Assembly: GCA_009377815.1 (NCBI GenBank)
Contig: WHTI01000013.1
Location: forward strand, 1-42,082
Origin: Actinomycetota bacterium
GTDB taxonomy: Bacteria; Actinomycetota; CADDZG01; WHSQ01
Reading direction: 5' to 3'
Length of the DNA stretch: 42,082 bases
Shown here: one piece after another, positions 8,454 through 17,199 of the stretch
Layout of the letters: every line of letters begins with the position of its first letter
How positions within the stretch are numbered: position 1 is the stretch's first letter
Position numbers and translations under genes: made by a program
Notes under the pieces: generated by a model
What the model was told of the DNA's origin: nothing
Database searches by the model: none
What the model saw: the letters and a program-made list of their open reading frames with translations, nothing else

Positions 8454-8939
8454 CTAGGCGTGTTGTGTTGTGGATGAGGAGCCGAGGGCTGACTGCACTG
8501 CCTTAAGGATGTTCAGGTAGCCCGTGCACCTGCAGAGGTTCGAGGACAGCAATTCACGCAATTCCTCCTCCGAGACACCCGGGCGATTTTCGTAGATCGA
8601 GGTGGCCAGCATCAGGAATCCAGGTGTGCAGAACCCACACTGCAGGGCGTGCTCATCGATGAATGCCTGTTGCATGGGGTGTAGTTCGGTTTCGGACGGC
8701 GCAAGGCTCTCTACCGTTCTGATCTCCCGATCGGCAGCTTGAACGGCAAACATCAGACAGGATCGAACGGGTTCGTCATCCATCAGGACCGTGCATGCAC
8801 CACAAACACCATGCTCGCAACCGAGGTTGGTCCCTGTGAGACCGCAGTCCTCTCGGATGGTGTCGGCGAGCGTCTTTCGTGGCTCTACCGCCACCGGGTA
8901 AGCGCGTCCGTTGATCTTCAGATCGATGCTCACTGTCAC
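8454..8939 (-). CDS. Molybdenum hydroxylase 2Fe-2S (small, CoxS-like) subunit
   Basis: A 161-residue electron-transfer subunit with two 2Fe-2S clusters. The plant-ferredoxin-type cluster uses [11 protein letters not shown] plus the Cys of RSCLMF. The helical-domain cluster uses CGFCTPG and CRCTGY. All eight cysteines are present. The frame is open further upstream, but GTG at 8939 follows AGGAGGAGGG at about 10 nt and gives the normal N-terminus ([11 protein letters not shown]). The longer frame would run through operator site d. It is divergent from large subunit copy B across 58 nt and is the only small subunit in the window. Confidence 0.93.
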   Translation of the reverse strand: MTVSIDLKINGRAYPVAVEPRKTLADTIREDCGLTGTNLGCEHGVCGACTVLMDDEPVRSCLMFAVQAADREIRTVESLAPSETELHPMQQAFIDEHALQCGFCTPGFLMLATSIYENRPGVSEEELRELLSSNLCRCTGYLNILKAVQSALGSSSTTQHA

Positions 8940-8964
8940 TTTCGAGAAACCCTCCTCCTGGATG

Positions 8965-8977
8965 ATATAAATTATCA
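8965..8977. promoter_or_regulatory. Putative operator site d, between divergent small and large Mo subunits
   Basis: ATATA-AAT-TATCA lies 25 nt from the small-subunit start and 20 nt from the large-subunit copy B start. One site could control both divergent units. Confidence 0.5.
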
Positions 8978-8997
8978 TAAGTCTACGGAGGAGATTC

Positions 8998-11235
8998 TTG
9001 ACCACGATCGGCCTGCCCGTTGCTCGACTCGAGGATGAAGCCATCGTCCGAGGGCTTGCGATGTACACGGGGGATGCCGTCGAACCGGAACTGCTGGAAG
9101 TTGCTTTTGCCCGCAGTTGGGCCGCACATGCGTTGATCAAAGAGGTGGATGTCGCGACCGCTCGCTCCATCCCCGGGGTAGTGGGGGTGTGGTCGGCCAT
9201 GGATGCTCCTTTCCCCCCGACCCCGCCCACCCCGCCGAACGTTCCCCCGGAAGGGGTCGAATGGCCGACCCTGGCGCGGGACAAGGTGAGGTACTTCGGG
9301 GAACCGCTCGCGATCGTTGCAGCAACAGACCGCTATGTTGCGGAGGATGCGGTAGGGCTGATCGATCTGGATCTTGAGCCCTTGCCGTCCTCTCACGATC
9401 CAACTGAAGCTGCTGCTTCCGATGCGGGCCAGCTGTTCGACAATGGCTCGAACGTGATGCTCGAGGGTCGATTCGGGGAGGACATCGAGGATGCTTTCGA
9501 GCGGGCCGATGTGGTCCTCGAGGGGAGATTCCGGCATCCTCGTCTCGCGCACATGGCCCTGGAGGGCCGCTCCTTCCTCGCTATCCCCAGGGCCGATGGA
9601 TTGGAGGTCTTCTGCTCCCACCAGGCCCCACACCGGCTACGGATGAGTCTTGCGTTGGCCCTACAGATGCCCCAGGAGAAGTTGCGGGTCCGGGTTCCTC
9701 ATGTGGGAGGGGCGTTCGGAGGGAAGAGCCAGGTGTACCCGGAGTATGTAGCCATCGCCTTCCTGTCTCTTCAACTGGGACGACCGCTGCGGTGGGTGGA
9801 AGACAGAACAGAGAGCTTCGTTGCCTCCGCTCACGGTCGTGGCCAGAACCAGGTGATCCGGCTAGCCGCGGAACGAAGCGGAAGAATCGTTGCCCTCGAC
9901 GTGCATATCGACGGGGATGTCGGAGCGTATCCACACACGGGCGCACTGGTACCCCCTATCACCGCCCTGATGATGCCTGGGCCCTATCGGATCCCCAGGC
10001 TGTCGGTACGGTTCCGCTCCGTCCTGACTAATGCCGTGCCGACAGCTCCCTATAGGGGCGCCGGCCGGCCCGAAGCGACCCTTGCACTTGAGGTGATGAT
10101 CGATCGGCTTGCGTCTGAGATCGGTGCAGACCCAGCAGAGGTTCGCGCGTTGAACTTCATCGCTCCTTCGGAGTTCCCATACGAGACCGGAACCGGTGAG
10201 GTTTATGACAGCGGCGACTATCCGACCGCACTCAAGTTGGCCCTTGATGTCTCTGGCTATAGAGAATCGACGGTCGAACCACATGGGCACGAGATGTCGG
10301 GCTTCGGGATCGCTAGTTTTGTCGAGCGCGCCGGGGGACAGAGCAACTCGAGTGAGTTTGGAAGCGTGGAGGTCACGCCCGAAGGAAGGATCGTCGCTCG
10401 GTCAGGTGCAATGTCAACGGGACAGGGGCACGCCACCACCTTCGCTCAGATCGTCGGGTCGGTTTTCGATGTCAGTTTGGATCGCGTCGATGTCATCCAA
10501 GGTGACACGGATGAGGTCTTAGAGGGGGTCGGCACCTTTGCTAGTCGATCGGTGCAACTCGGAGGATCTGCGTTGCTCGTCGCCTCACAAGAGGTGTTGG
10601 ATCTCGCGTGTGACCGAGCCGCGACCTCGTTGGAGGTCCACCGTGCCGATCTTGAATATTCCGAAGGTCGATTCTCCGTTGTGGGGGCCTCCTCGCGCGT
10701 TGTCAGCATCTTCGAGCTAGCTGCGGAAAGCGACCTCCAGGTAGGCGAAGTCTTTGCCGCAAAGCTCACCTACCCCTATGGGACCTACGTCGCTTCTGTG
10801 ATTGTGGATCGAGACACGGGGGTGACGGAACTCCGAGGCATCACGGCGGCCGACGATTGTGGCACCATCGTCAACCCGCTTCTCGTTGAAGGTCAAACGG
10901 TGGGATCGGTAGCGCAGGGGCTCGGATCGGTGCTCTTGGAGAGGGTTGTCTACGATGATGCGGGACAACCTCTGGCAGCTTCGATGATGGATTACTTAGC
11001 GCCAACCCTCAGCGAGATCCCCACGATCCGACCGGCGACCATGGTTACGCCAAGTCCCAATAACCCTCTGGGCGCCAAAGGCGCAGGAGAAGCCGGGTGT
11101 ATCGGAACGCCGGCTGCAGTCGCGAACGCGGTGTTGGGGATCCTTCGGCGACATGGATGCACCATGGTCGATGTTGACCTGCCTTTCACTCCCGAGCGAG
11201 TCTGGAGGGCCCTGAGGGATGGGCAGGATTCGTGA
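8998..11235 (+). CDS. Molybdenum hydroxylase large subunit, copy B
   Basis: A 745-residue Mo-pterin-binding subunit, the most divergent of the four copies. It has VGGAFGGKSQVYPEY (copies A, C and D have FGVRGExYPED), the active-site loop PYRGAGRPEA, STGQGHATTFAQI, and C-terminal LGAKGAGEAG with the catalytic Glu. The loop is the form II type seen in heterocycle and aldehyde hydroxylases, not in CO dehydrogenase. The TTG start is preceded by GGAGGAG at short spacing. It pairs most naturally with the divergent 2Fe-2S gene. It overlaps the downstream amidase gene by 4 bp (GTGA), so ring hydroxylation and amide hydrolysis are in one operon. Confidence 0.92.
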   Translation: MTTIGLPVARLEDEAIVRGLAMYTGDAVEPELLEVAFARSWAAHALIKEVDVATARSIPGVVGVWSAMDAPFPPTPPTPPNVPPEGVEWPTLARDKVRYFGEPLAIVAATDRYVAEDAVGLIDLDLEPLPSSHDPTEAAASDAGQLFDNGSNVMLEGRFGEDIEDAFERADVVLEGRFRHPRLAHMALEGRSFLAIPRADGLEVFCSHQAPHRLRMSLALALQMPQEKLRVRVPHVGGAFGGKSQVYPEYVAIAFLSLQLGRPLRWVEDRTESFVASAHGRGQNQVIRLAAERSGRIVALDVHIDGDVGAYPHTGALVPPITALMMPGPYRIPRLSVRFRSVLTNAVPTAPYRGAGRPEATLALEVMIDRLASEIGADPAEVRALNFIAPSEFPYETGTGEVYDSGDYPTALKLALDVSGYRESTVEPHGHEMSGFGIASFVERAGGQSNSSEFGSVEVTPEGRIVARSGAMSTGQGHATTFAQIVGSVFDVSLDRVDVIQGDTDEVLEGVGTFASRSVQLGGSALLVASQEVLDLACDRAATSLEVHRADLEYSEGRFSVVGASSRVVSIFELAAESDLQVGEVFAAKLTYPYGTYVASVIVDRDTGVTELRGITAADDCGTIVNPLLVEGQTVGSVAQGLGSVLLERVVYDDAGQPLAASMMDYLAPTLSEIPTIRPATMVTPSPNNPLGAKGAGEAGCIGTPAAVANAVLGILRRHGCTMVDVDLPFTPERVWRALRDGQDS

Positions 11236-11852
11236 GGATGGGTGACGCCAGACGAAGTGCCCTGCTCGTGATCGATGTACAGAACGATTTCGTGCACGAG
11301 AAGGGGGTTGGCGCATCGATCGGTTACGCGGTGACGGAATGCCAGCGTCGAATGCCCAAGGTGATCGCTTCGATCGAAGCGGCTCGCAGGGCCGGCGTAC
11401 CGGTCATCTTCATCAGAACGGAGCATCGGTCATGGACCGACGACTATTCATGGAAGGCACGACTCGGTGGAGCGATCCATGACGGGAGGCTGTGTGCAGC
11501 CGGTGGCTGGGGATCGGACTTCTATGAGGTAGAACCTCACCCCGACGAGCCAGTCATAACGAAGCATAGGTATAGCGCTTTCATCGGGACGGACCTCGAG
11601 ATCGTCCTTCGAAGTCTGGAGGTATCCGACCTCACATTCGTGGGGTTCGCTGCCAATGTCTGCGTTGAGAGCACATTGAGACACGCCTACATGATCGGGT
11701 ATCGAGTGACGCTGTTGAGGGACGCGACCGCCCCTACCTTTTCTGCGGCTGAACTCGATGCCACGATCTGCAACGTACGTAACTTCTTCGGCGACGTCTC
11801 CACCGTTGAAGACTGGCTCTCTCTAAGAGATGTGAAGTCGACCGATGCCTGA
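11232..11852 (+). CDS. Isochorismatase-fold cysteine hydrolase (putative N-carbamoyl/amide hydrolase)
   Basis: A 206-residue cysteine hydrolase. The catalytic triad is visible: Asp15 in LLVIDVQNDF, Lys111 in VITKHRYSAF and Cys144 in AANVCVESTLRHA. The family includes N-carbamoylsarcosine amidase, biuret hydrolase, maleamate amidase and ureidoacrylate hydrolase. With hydantoinase genes nearby, hydrolysis of an N-carbamoyl product is the most economical guess, but the sequence alone does not fix the substrate. GTG at 11232 overlaps the preceding stop by 4 bp; an ATG two codons later is the alternative. It overlaps the M20 gene by 8 bp, so the three genes form a tight operon. Confidence 0.88.
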   Translation: MRMGDARRSALLVIDVQNDFVHEKGVGASIGYAVTECQRRMPKVIASIEAARRAGVPVIFIRTEHRSWTDDYSWKARLGGAIHDGRLCAAGGWGSDFYEVEPHPDEPVITKHRYSAFIGTDLEIVLRSLEVSDLTFVGFAANVCVESTLRHAYMIGYRVTLLRDATAPTFSAAELDATICNVRNFFGDVSTVEDWLSLRDVKSTDA

Positions 11853-13041
11853 TCCGAACGGTCGCGGGCAACTAGACGTGAATGGTCTGTTGTCGGAACT
11901 CTCCGAGCAGAGAGTCGTCGAACTCGCCTCATCATTGATCGAGATCCCCAGCATCAATCCACCGGGTGAATACGAGGAGGTAACGACACTGGTTGAGGGG
12001 ATCTTTCGGAGAATGGGACTTGAGGTAAGCACGACGGATTGCCATGAGGGCAGAACGAATATCGTCGGCTTCCTCAAAGGCTCGGGCGGGGGCGACTCCG
12101 TCTGTCTGGCTTCACACATGGATGTCGTGCCAACGGGCGATCCAGCTGCGTGGGATAGAGATCCATTCCGGCCTGTGGTGGAAGATGGGATCCTCTGGGG
12201 ACGAGGCTCGGCAGATTCCAAGGGGATGCTCGCCGGGATGATAGCGGCCGTCGAAGCCATCCAGGCGTCCCACGTGCAGTTGTCTGGCGATCTGTATCTC
12301 GTCGCTTACGTGGACGACGAGACCGCTGGACCCTGTGGGTTGAGAGATGTCTTCAAACACGGGCTGGCTCGAGCCGACCACGTGATCCTTGGTGAGGCGA
12401 CGGACCACATCGTCCAACACGTCTTCAAAGGGAGAATATGGGTTGTGATCGAAACGGAAGGGCTCGCTAGTCATGGTGCCTTCCCGGATAGGGGCGTGAA
12501 CGCGATCGACAAGGCCGTCGAGATCATGAAGGCGGTTCGTTCGATCCCCCTTGAGGAGCATCCTCTACTCGGTCCGGACACGGTCTCTATCGGAAAGATC
12601 GAAGGCGGTCATCAGGTTAACGTCGTCGCTGACAGATGCAGCGTCTGGTTCGATGTGAGATGGGGTCCCCCGCGAACCAGCAAGGAGATTCTGGGATCCA
12701 TCGCTGAAGCGGCTGCCGCTGTTGATCCGAGCTTTGATCAAGTCCGGTCCATGGTGGTGACGGAGGAGCGCGACCCACTCGTGTTCGATCCCGAGGAGGG
12801 ACTTTTCTCGGTCATGCGGGAAGCCGGAAAGGAGGTCTTGGGACGATCTCTGGAGATGGGCGGATGGTACTCGAGCGGCGAACTCTGGCCCCTACATAGC
12901 CAGGGGTCGATGAAGGTAGGCGCGGTTGTCGGACCCGGCCAGCCGTGGCAGGCGCATGCTTTCAATGAGCACATCCGTGTGGACGAACTCGTCAAGGGAG
13001 CGCAGGTGTATGCCGTGACGGCTGCCTCTCTGGCTCTATGA
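11845..13041 (+). CDS. M20-family metallohydrolase (ArgE/DapE/CPG2-type)
   Basis: A 398-residue di-zinc amidohydrolase of the kind that removes acyl or carbamoyl groups from amino acids. Metal-site blocks are LASHMDVVP (His91, Asp93), GRGSADSKGML (Asp124), VDDETAG (Glu159), LGEAT (Glu184) and the C-terminal FNEHIRVDEL. A dimerisation domain follows (GLASHGAFPDRGVNAI). In most M20 enzymes the third motif is DEE with the first Glu as general base; here it is Asp157-Asp158-Glu159. This may change the rate or reaction. It ends convergently with the ThDP gene, overlapping by 6 bp. Confidence 0.9.
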   Translation: MPDPNGRGQLDVNGLLSELSEQRVVELASSLIEIPSINPPGEYEEVTTLVEGIFRRMGLEVSTTDCHEGRTNIVGFLKGSGGGDSVCLASHMDVVPTGDPAAWDRDPFRPVVEDGILWGRGSADSKGMLAGMIAAVEAIQASHVQLSGDLYLVAYVDDETAGPCGLRDVFKHGLARADHVILGEATDHIVQHVFKGRIWVVIETEGLASHGAFPDRGVNAIDKAVEIMKAVRSIPLEEHPLLGPDTVSIGKIEGGHQVNVVADRCSVWFDVRWGPPRTSKEILGSIAEAAAAVDPSFDQVRSMVVTEERDPLVFDPEEGLFSVMREAGKEVLGRSLEMGGWYSSGELWPLHSQGSMKVGAVVGPGQPWQAHAFNEHIRVDELVKGAQVYAVTAASLAL

Positions 13042-14811
13042 GGTAGCTGCCGCGTTCCCCTTTCCAAGCGGGTGGTCACCGGTCACATGGGCAGGAAGCC
13101 AGACATCGAGGACGGCCGGCCTCCGGTCTGAAACCACAGCATCCCTAGCCTCGATCAACGCGGGCATCAATTCCGCCCTGCTGAGTACCTTCTTGCCGAA
13201 ACCACCGAGGGCAGAGGCTTCGGCCGAGTAGTCGGGGGGCGGGTCGAATGTTCCGCCGGTTAGATCAGCCCCCTTGGCTGAGTACCCTTCCGGGTAGTCC
13301 CTGACGAGCTTGACCGTGCCCGTCCTGTAGCCGCGGTTGTTGAAGACAACCGTAAGCACGGGCAGATCATGATGGAGCTGTGTCCACAAAAGGGAATCTG
13401 GCGACCCAAAGCTGTAGGAGCCGTCTCCGGTCATGCAGATCGCCGTGCGTGCCCTATCAGCCATAAGCGCACCTGCCGCAGCGGCTACTCCCCATCCCAG
13501 GCTCGAGCCTCCAGAGTCGAAGAGGGTCTGGGGTTGAGTACGAGGACAGTCTTCCGTGCGGGCTAGTTCCCACGTGAGGATGTCGTCTGGCTCCAGGATC
13601 TCACCGACGGCTTGACTGAGGGCCCGCTCGGTGATCGTGGTCGATGTGAGATCTCGTTGCAGGGCCTGCTCTTCCCCTTTCTGATGTGCGCGCATGTTGA
13701 TCTGGATCTCCATCCAGCGTTGTTCTGCGGAGTGCCTGTCGCGATCCTTGCGAAGCCGCAGGAGTTCTTCCTCGAGTTGAAGCAAGAACTCGCGAGGGTC
13801 GGCAGTAAGCCGCTCGTTGGCTCGGAACTCATAGATCGGAATCTCGAAGGCAGCAGGATCTGAGCCGACGGCTGCGACCCACGCTTGTGCGCCCGGTTCC
13901 TCCTGAGCGGGAATCCAAGGGATGTGATCTTCCAACACCATGACAACATCAGCTTCCCGAAGGCCCCACGATGCGAAGCGAGATGGATGGTCATCTGGAA
14001 TGTTCATTCGGTGACGGGAAGCTTTAACCGCGATAGCGAACGTCTCGCAGATCCGACCCAGCAACTCGACGGCGGTCGGGTCATTCCCGATCCGATCCGT
14101 GACGATCAGAGGGGCTTCCGCTCCAAGCAACTTCGTGGCGATCGCTGTGACTTGATCTTTGTTACCTCCGCCGAGGCGGGGGATCCCGAGATGATCTGCG
14201 GAGACGACGTCAAGATTGCCGGGGATCACGTGAGGGCCAACTTCGGCAGGAACAGCGAGATAAGCAGGTCCGCTGGGAGCGGTGAGGGCGACCTGCAGGG
14301 CCCGAGAGGTGATCAGGGTGGGATCGTCATACGGGGCAAGTTTGTGATCCCACTTCACGTACTGGCGAACGATGCTTCCCTGGTCCCAACGTTGTTGCTT
14401 CCAGAAAACCGGAACTTGACGGAGGTCTCTGGTGGTTGCGGGGTAGCCGGACATGATTAGGACCGGATAGCCCCCTCGGAGGGCATTGTGGAGTGCGCCT
14501 CCGTAGTGGAGCAATCCCAGATCGGCGTGTGCTGCCGTCATGGCCGGCCGGCCGGTGACCATAGTTTCACCCATCGCTGCGCTCAGAGCTACATGCTCGT
14601 GCATCATCGTGACGAGCGCGGGGGTGGGGGCTCCGGTTGCCGTGGCTTTGGCGTGGGCCTCTTGAAAGCAGGTCAACTCCGACCCGCTGACGAACCAGAG
14701 ATTCCGAGCTCCGCTCAGATAGGCGCCTGCCATTATCGCTTCGGCCACTTCCGCGTCGTCGAGGGACATCGAGATCGCCCTCCCCGACGTCTCCTTGGGG
14801 GTTTCATTCAT
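13036..14811 (-). CDS. Thiamine-diphosphate-dependent enzyme (acetolactate synthase/benzoylformate decarboxylase-like)
   Basis: A 591-residue protein with the three-domain ThDP layout. The N-terminal Pyr domain has the activating Glu72 in MMHEHVALSAAMGE, the middle domain follows TAPSGPAYLAVPAEVG, and the C-terminal PP domain has the cofactor motif GDGSYSF (about residue 462) ending in FNN. The family covers 2-oxoacid decarboxylases, carboligases and sulfoacetaldehyde acetyltransferase; I cannot choose among them. Its start overlaps the stop of Mo-hydroxylase copy C by 4 bp (ATGA), so it is translated with that subunit and probably acts on the oxo-acid produced in the pathway. Confidence 0.88.
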   Translation of the reverse strand: MNETPKETSGRAISMSLDDAEVAEAIMAGAYLSGARNLWFVSGSELTCFQEAHAKATATGAPTPALVTMMHEHVALSAAMGETMVTGRPAMTAAHADLGLLHYGGALHNALRGGYPVLIMSGYPATTRDLRQVPVFWKQQRWDQGSIVRQYVKWDHKLAPYDDPTLITSRALQVALTAPSGPAYLAVPAEVGPHVIPGNLDVVSADHLGIPRLGGGNKDQVTAIATKLLGAEAPLIVTDRIGNDPTAVELLGRICETFAIAVKASRHRMNIPDDHPSRFASWGLREADVVMVLEDHIPWIPAQEEPGAQAWVAAVGSDPAAFEIPIYEFRANERLTADPREFLLQLEEELLRLRKDRDRHSAEQRWMEIQINMRAHQKGEEQALQRDLTSTTITERALSQAVGEILEPDDILTWELARTEDCPRTQPQTLFDSGGSSLGWGVAAAAGALMADRARTAICMTGDGSYSFGSPDSLLWTQLHHDLPVLTVVFNNRGYRTGTVKLVRDYPEGYSAKGADLTGGTFDPPPDYSAEASALGGFGKKVLSRAELMPALIEARDAVVSDRRPAVLDVWLPAHVTGDHPLGKGNAAATS

Positions 14812-17144
14812 GGGGTGGTCTCCTTCCGGATCGGGGGCAGGGGTGAAGCCTCGAGCAACGACGAGGGATGGATGGGAAATGAGGTGACACGCTCGTGGTC
14901 GGATATGGCGTGAGCGATGGCTCCAGAGATCGCGGCTGGTATGCCGGTTATCCCACCCTCGCCCGCTCCCTTAGCGCCCAGCGGATTGTGGTCCGTGGGA
15001 TGGGACTCGTCGATGATCGTTTCGATCGGAGGTACCTCCGAGGCCGTCGGCATGAGGTAGTCCATCAGGGAGGTGACCAAGGGGTTTCCGTCCGGGTCGT
15101 ACAGAAGCTCCTCGAGTAGCGCGCCGCCGACGCCCTGCACGGCAGCACCGATGAACTGGCCTTCGACCAGCTTCGGATTGATCGCTTTTCCCACGTCGAA
15201 GCCCACTACCAGTCGCTCGATCCGGGGCACACCAGTCTCGGGATCGACAGATACCACTGCACCATGCGCACCGAAATCGTAGATAGGTGCGGTCACCTTG
15301 AAGTCCGCCTCCGCGTGCAACGTTCCGCCGGGTCCGGAGGCTTGTGCCACGGCGGCCAGATCCACACTTCTTCCGGAGGAATCATCAGAAAGGACGCCGT
15401 TTCGAACCGATATCCGGTCGGGATCGACCCCGAGCATCTCGGCCGCCGTGGAGCGGGCTTCATCGATCAGTTTCATCGCCGCCTCTCGAACTGCCGCTCC
15501 CGCCATCATGGTTGACCTGCTTCCGAAGCTGCCCACTCCGGCATCGGTCTCGGTCGTGTCCAGCAGAGCTACCGTTATCAGTTCGGGGGATACGTCGAAT
15601 ACATCTCCCGTGACCTGCGCCAACATCGTTCGTAGCCCTTGACCCACCGAGGAAGCACCCGAGCGAACCGTGATCGCACCTTCTGCTGTGGCGCTCACGG
15701 AACCTCTTTCGAAAGGCCCTGCTCCGGAGCGCTCAAAGAAGGTAGCTATCCCAAAGCCGACCTGTTCGCCTGTGCTCCTGCGCCTCTCTACATCGTCGAC
15801 GCCGAGCCGCCCAACCACCTTCTCAAAGAGTGAATGGAAGTCACCCTCATCCAGCACGATCGCAGGCACGGCATCGATCGTCTGCCTTGCATAGGGCATC
15901 TGGTCGGTGGAGATGAGATTCTTGCGCCGCAACTCGAGTGGATCTATGCCGACGCGTGCTGCGAGCATGTCCATGAGCCGCTCTCTCACGAAAGTGCATT
16001 CAACTCCGCCAGGCGCTCGGTAGGTTGCCGCGGGGGTCTTGTTAGTTATCACGCAATGGGCGATGCCTTCATAGTTCCTTATGTCGTATGGCCCCGGCAT
16101 CCACGTAACGGTGTTCTCTGGCACCCTCAGTCCGTTCGTACGGACGTAGGCCCCCAGATCGAGCCAGAACTCCGATCGCAATCCGAGCACATTGCCTTCC
16201 AGATCTCCCGCGATCGAGGCGACGTGGTTCTGCTCTCGAGAATGGTTCGTGGCGATGAAGTGTTCCCTGCGATCCTCGCCCCAGAGCACGGGACGGCGAA
16301 GCCTCAGGGCACACCACGCGGTGAGAAAGTCTTCGGGGTAGAACTCACCCCGCACTCCGAAGCCGCCACCGATCGATGTTTCTTTCATGATGATGCGCTG
16401 AGGATCTATCTGGAGCTGACGAGCTAGCTCTCGGCGGTTCCAATGCGGAACCTTCGTTGACCCATAAACGATCAGTGTCTGATCGTCAGAGACGTAGTCC
16501 ACGACGAGCCCCCGTGTCTCCATCGGGATGGCTGTGTGGCGGCCTATCCTCAGCCGGCATTCGATGACAACTGGAGCTTCCTGAAAGGCCCGCTCTGCGT
16601 TGCCGAACCTCGCATGGAAAGCCTGAACTTCGTTCCCCATCGGAAAGATCCGGCAAGGATCGGGCTCCACCGGATCGACCACTGGGGCAAGGGGATCGAT
16701 ATCGACGAACACCGTCTCGGCAGCGTCCTCGGCCGTGTAGCGGTCTGTAGCCAGGACGATAGCTACCGGCTCCCCTACGTATCGGACCCGACCGATCGCG
16801 AGTACTGGTTGCAGGTAGTGGTCTGCTCTCGGTGTCTCTGAAAGGCGGGGAGAGATGTGAGGGACTTGCCCAAGATCTCGCCGAACATCATCCGCGGTCC
16901 ACACCGCGACCACGCCCGGAATCGAGCGAGCGACATCCGTGTCGATCGTTGTGATCGCACCGTGAGCGACGGGGGATCGCACCACCATCATCACCACCGC
17001 GCCCTCCGGCCTGATATCTCCCGCGAACATCGCCGAGCCGCGAACGAGAGGTGGATCCTCTAATCGGGGGACGGATCTGCCGACGGCCGGCACGACACCT
17101 TGGCGAGGTGACGTTGAGGCTGGTGACGGGAGCGGGGAGGGCAT
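14808..17144 (-). CDS. Molybdenum hydroxylase large subunit, copy C
   Basis: A 778-residue Mo-pterin-binding subunit. Blocks are VPRLEDPPLVRGSAMFAG, GGGFGVRGEFYPEDF, TYRAPGGVECTF, SVGQGLRTMLAQV and LGAKGAGEGGITG with the catalytic Glu. It is closest to copy D, which lies immediately upstream in the same direction, so the two look like a tandem duplication that has diverged. No small or medium subunit is in its operon. ATG at 17144 has no Shine-Dalgarno sequence and is only 4 nt from operator site e. Either the mRNA is leaderless or translation begins a little further in, for example at a GTG before VVPAVGRSVPRL. Confidence 0.9.
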   Translation of the reverse strand: MPSPLPSPASTSPRQGVVPAVGRSVPRLEDPPLVRGSAMFAGDIRPEGAVVMMVVRSPVAHGAITTIDTDVARSIPGVVAVWTADDVRRDLGQVPHISPRLSETPRADHYLQPVLAIGRVRYVGEPVAIVLATDRYTAEDAAETVFVDIDPLAPVVDPVEPDPCRIFPMGNEVQAFHARFGNAERAFQEAPVVIECRLRIGRHTAIPMETRGLVVDYVSDDQTLIVYGSTKVPHWNRRELARQLQIDPQRIIMKETSIGGGFGVRGEFYPEDFLTAWCALRLRRPVLWGEDRREHFIATNHSREQNHVASIAGDLEGNVLGLRSEFWLDLGAYVRTNGLRVPENTVTWMPGPYDIRNYEGIAHCVITNKTPAATYRAPGGVECTFVRERLMDMLAARVGIDPLELRRKNLISTDQMPYARQTIDAVPAIVLDEGDFHSLFEKVVGRLGVDDVERRRSTGEQVGFGIATFFERSGAGPFERGSVSATAEGAITVRSGASSVGQGLRTMLAQVTGDVFDVSPELITVALLDTTETDAGVGSFGSRSTMMAGAAVREAAMKLIDEARSTAAEMLGVDPDRISVRNGVLSDDSSGRSVDLAAVAQASGPGGTLHAEADFKVTAPIYDFGAHGAVVSVDPETGVPRIERLVVGFDVGKAINPKLVEGQFIGAAVQGVGGALLEELLYDPDGNPLVTSLMDYLMPTASEVPPIETIIDESHPTDHNPLGAKGAGEGGITGIPAAISGAIAHAISDHERVTSFPIHPSSLLEASPLPPIRKETTP

Positions 17145-17148
17145 GTTG

Positions 17149-17161
17149 CTATATTCTATAG
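17149..17161. promoter_or_regulatory. Putative operator site e, before Mo subunit copy C and the ThDP gene
   Basis: CTATA-TTC-TATAG, a perfect 5-bp-arm dyad, in the 55-bp gap between copies C and D. Read on the minus strand, TAGAAT ends 10 nt from the ATG, as expected of a -10 element of a leaderless transcript. Confidence 0.58.
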
Positions 17162-17199
17162 AAGTTGCCCCCCGGCAGCGTGACCAGACGAGAGGGACG

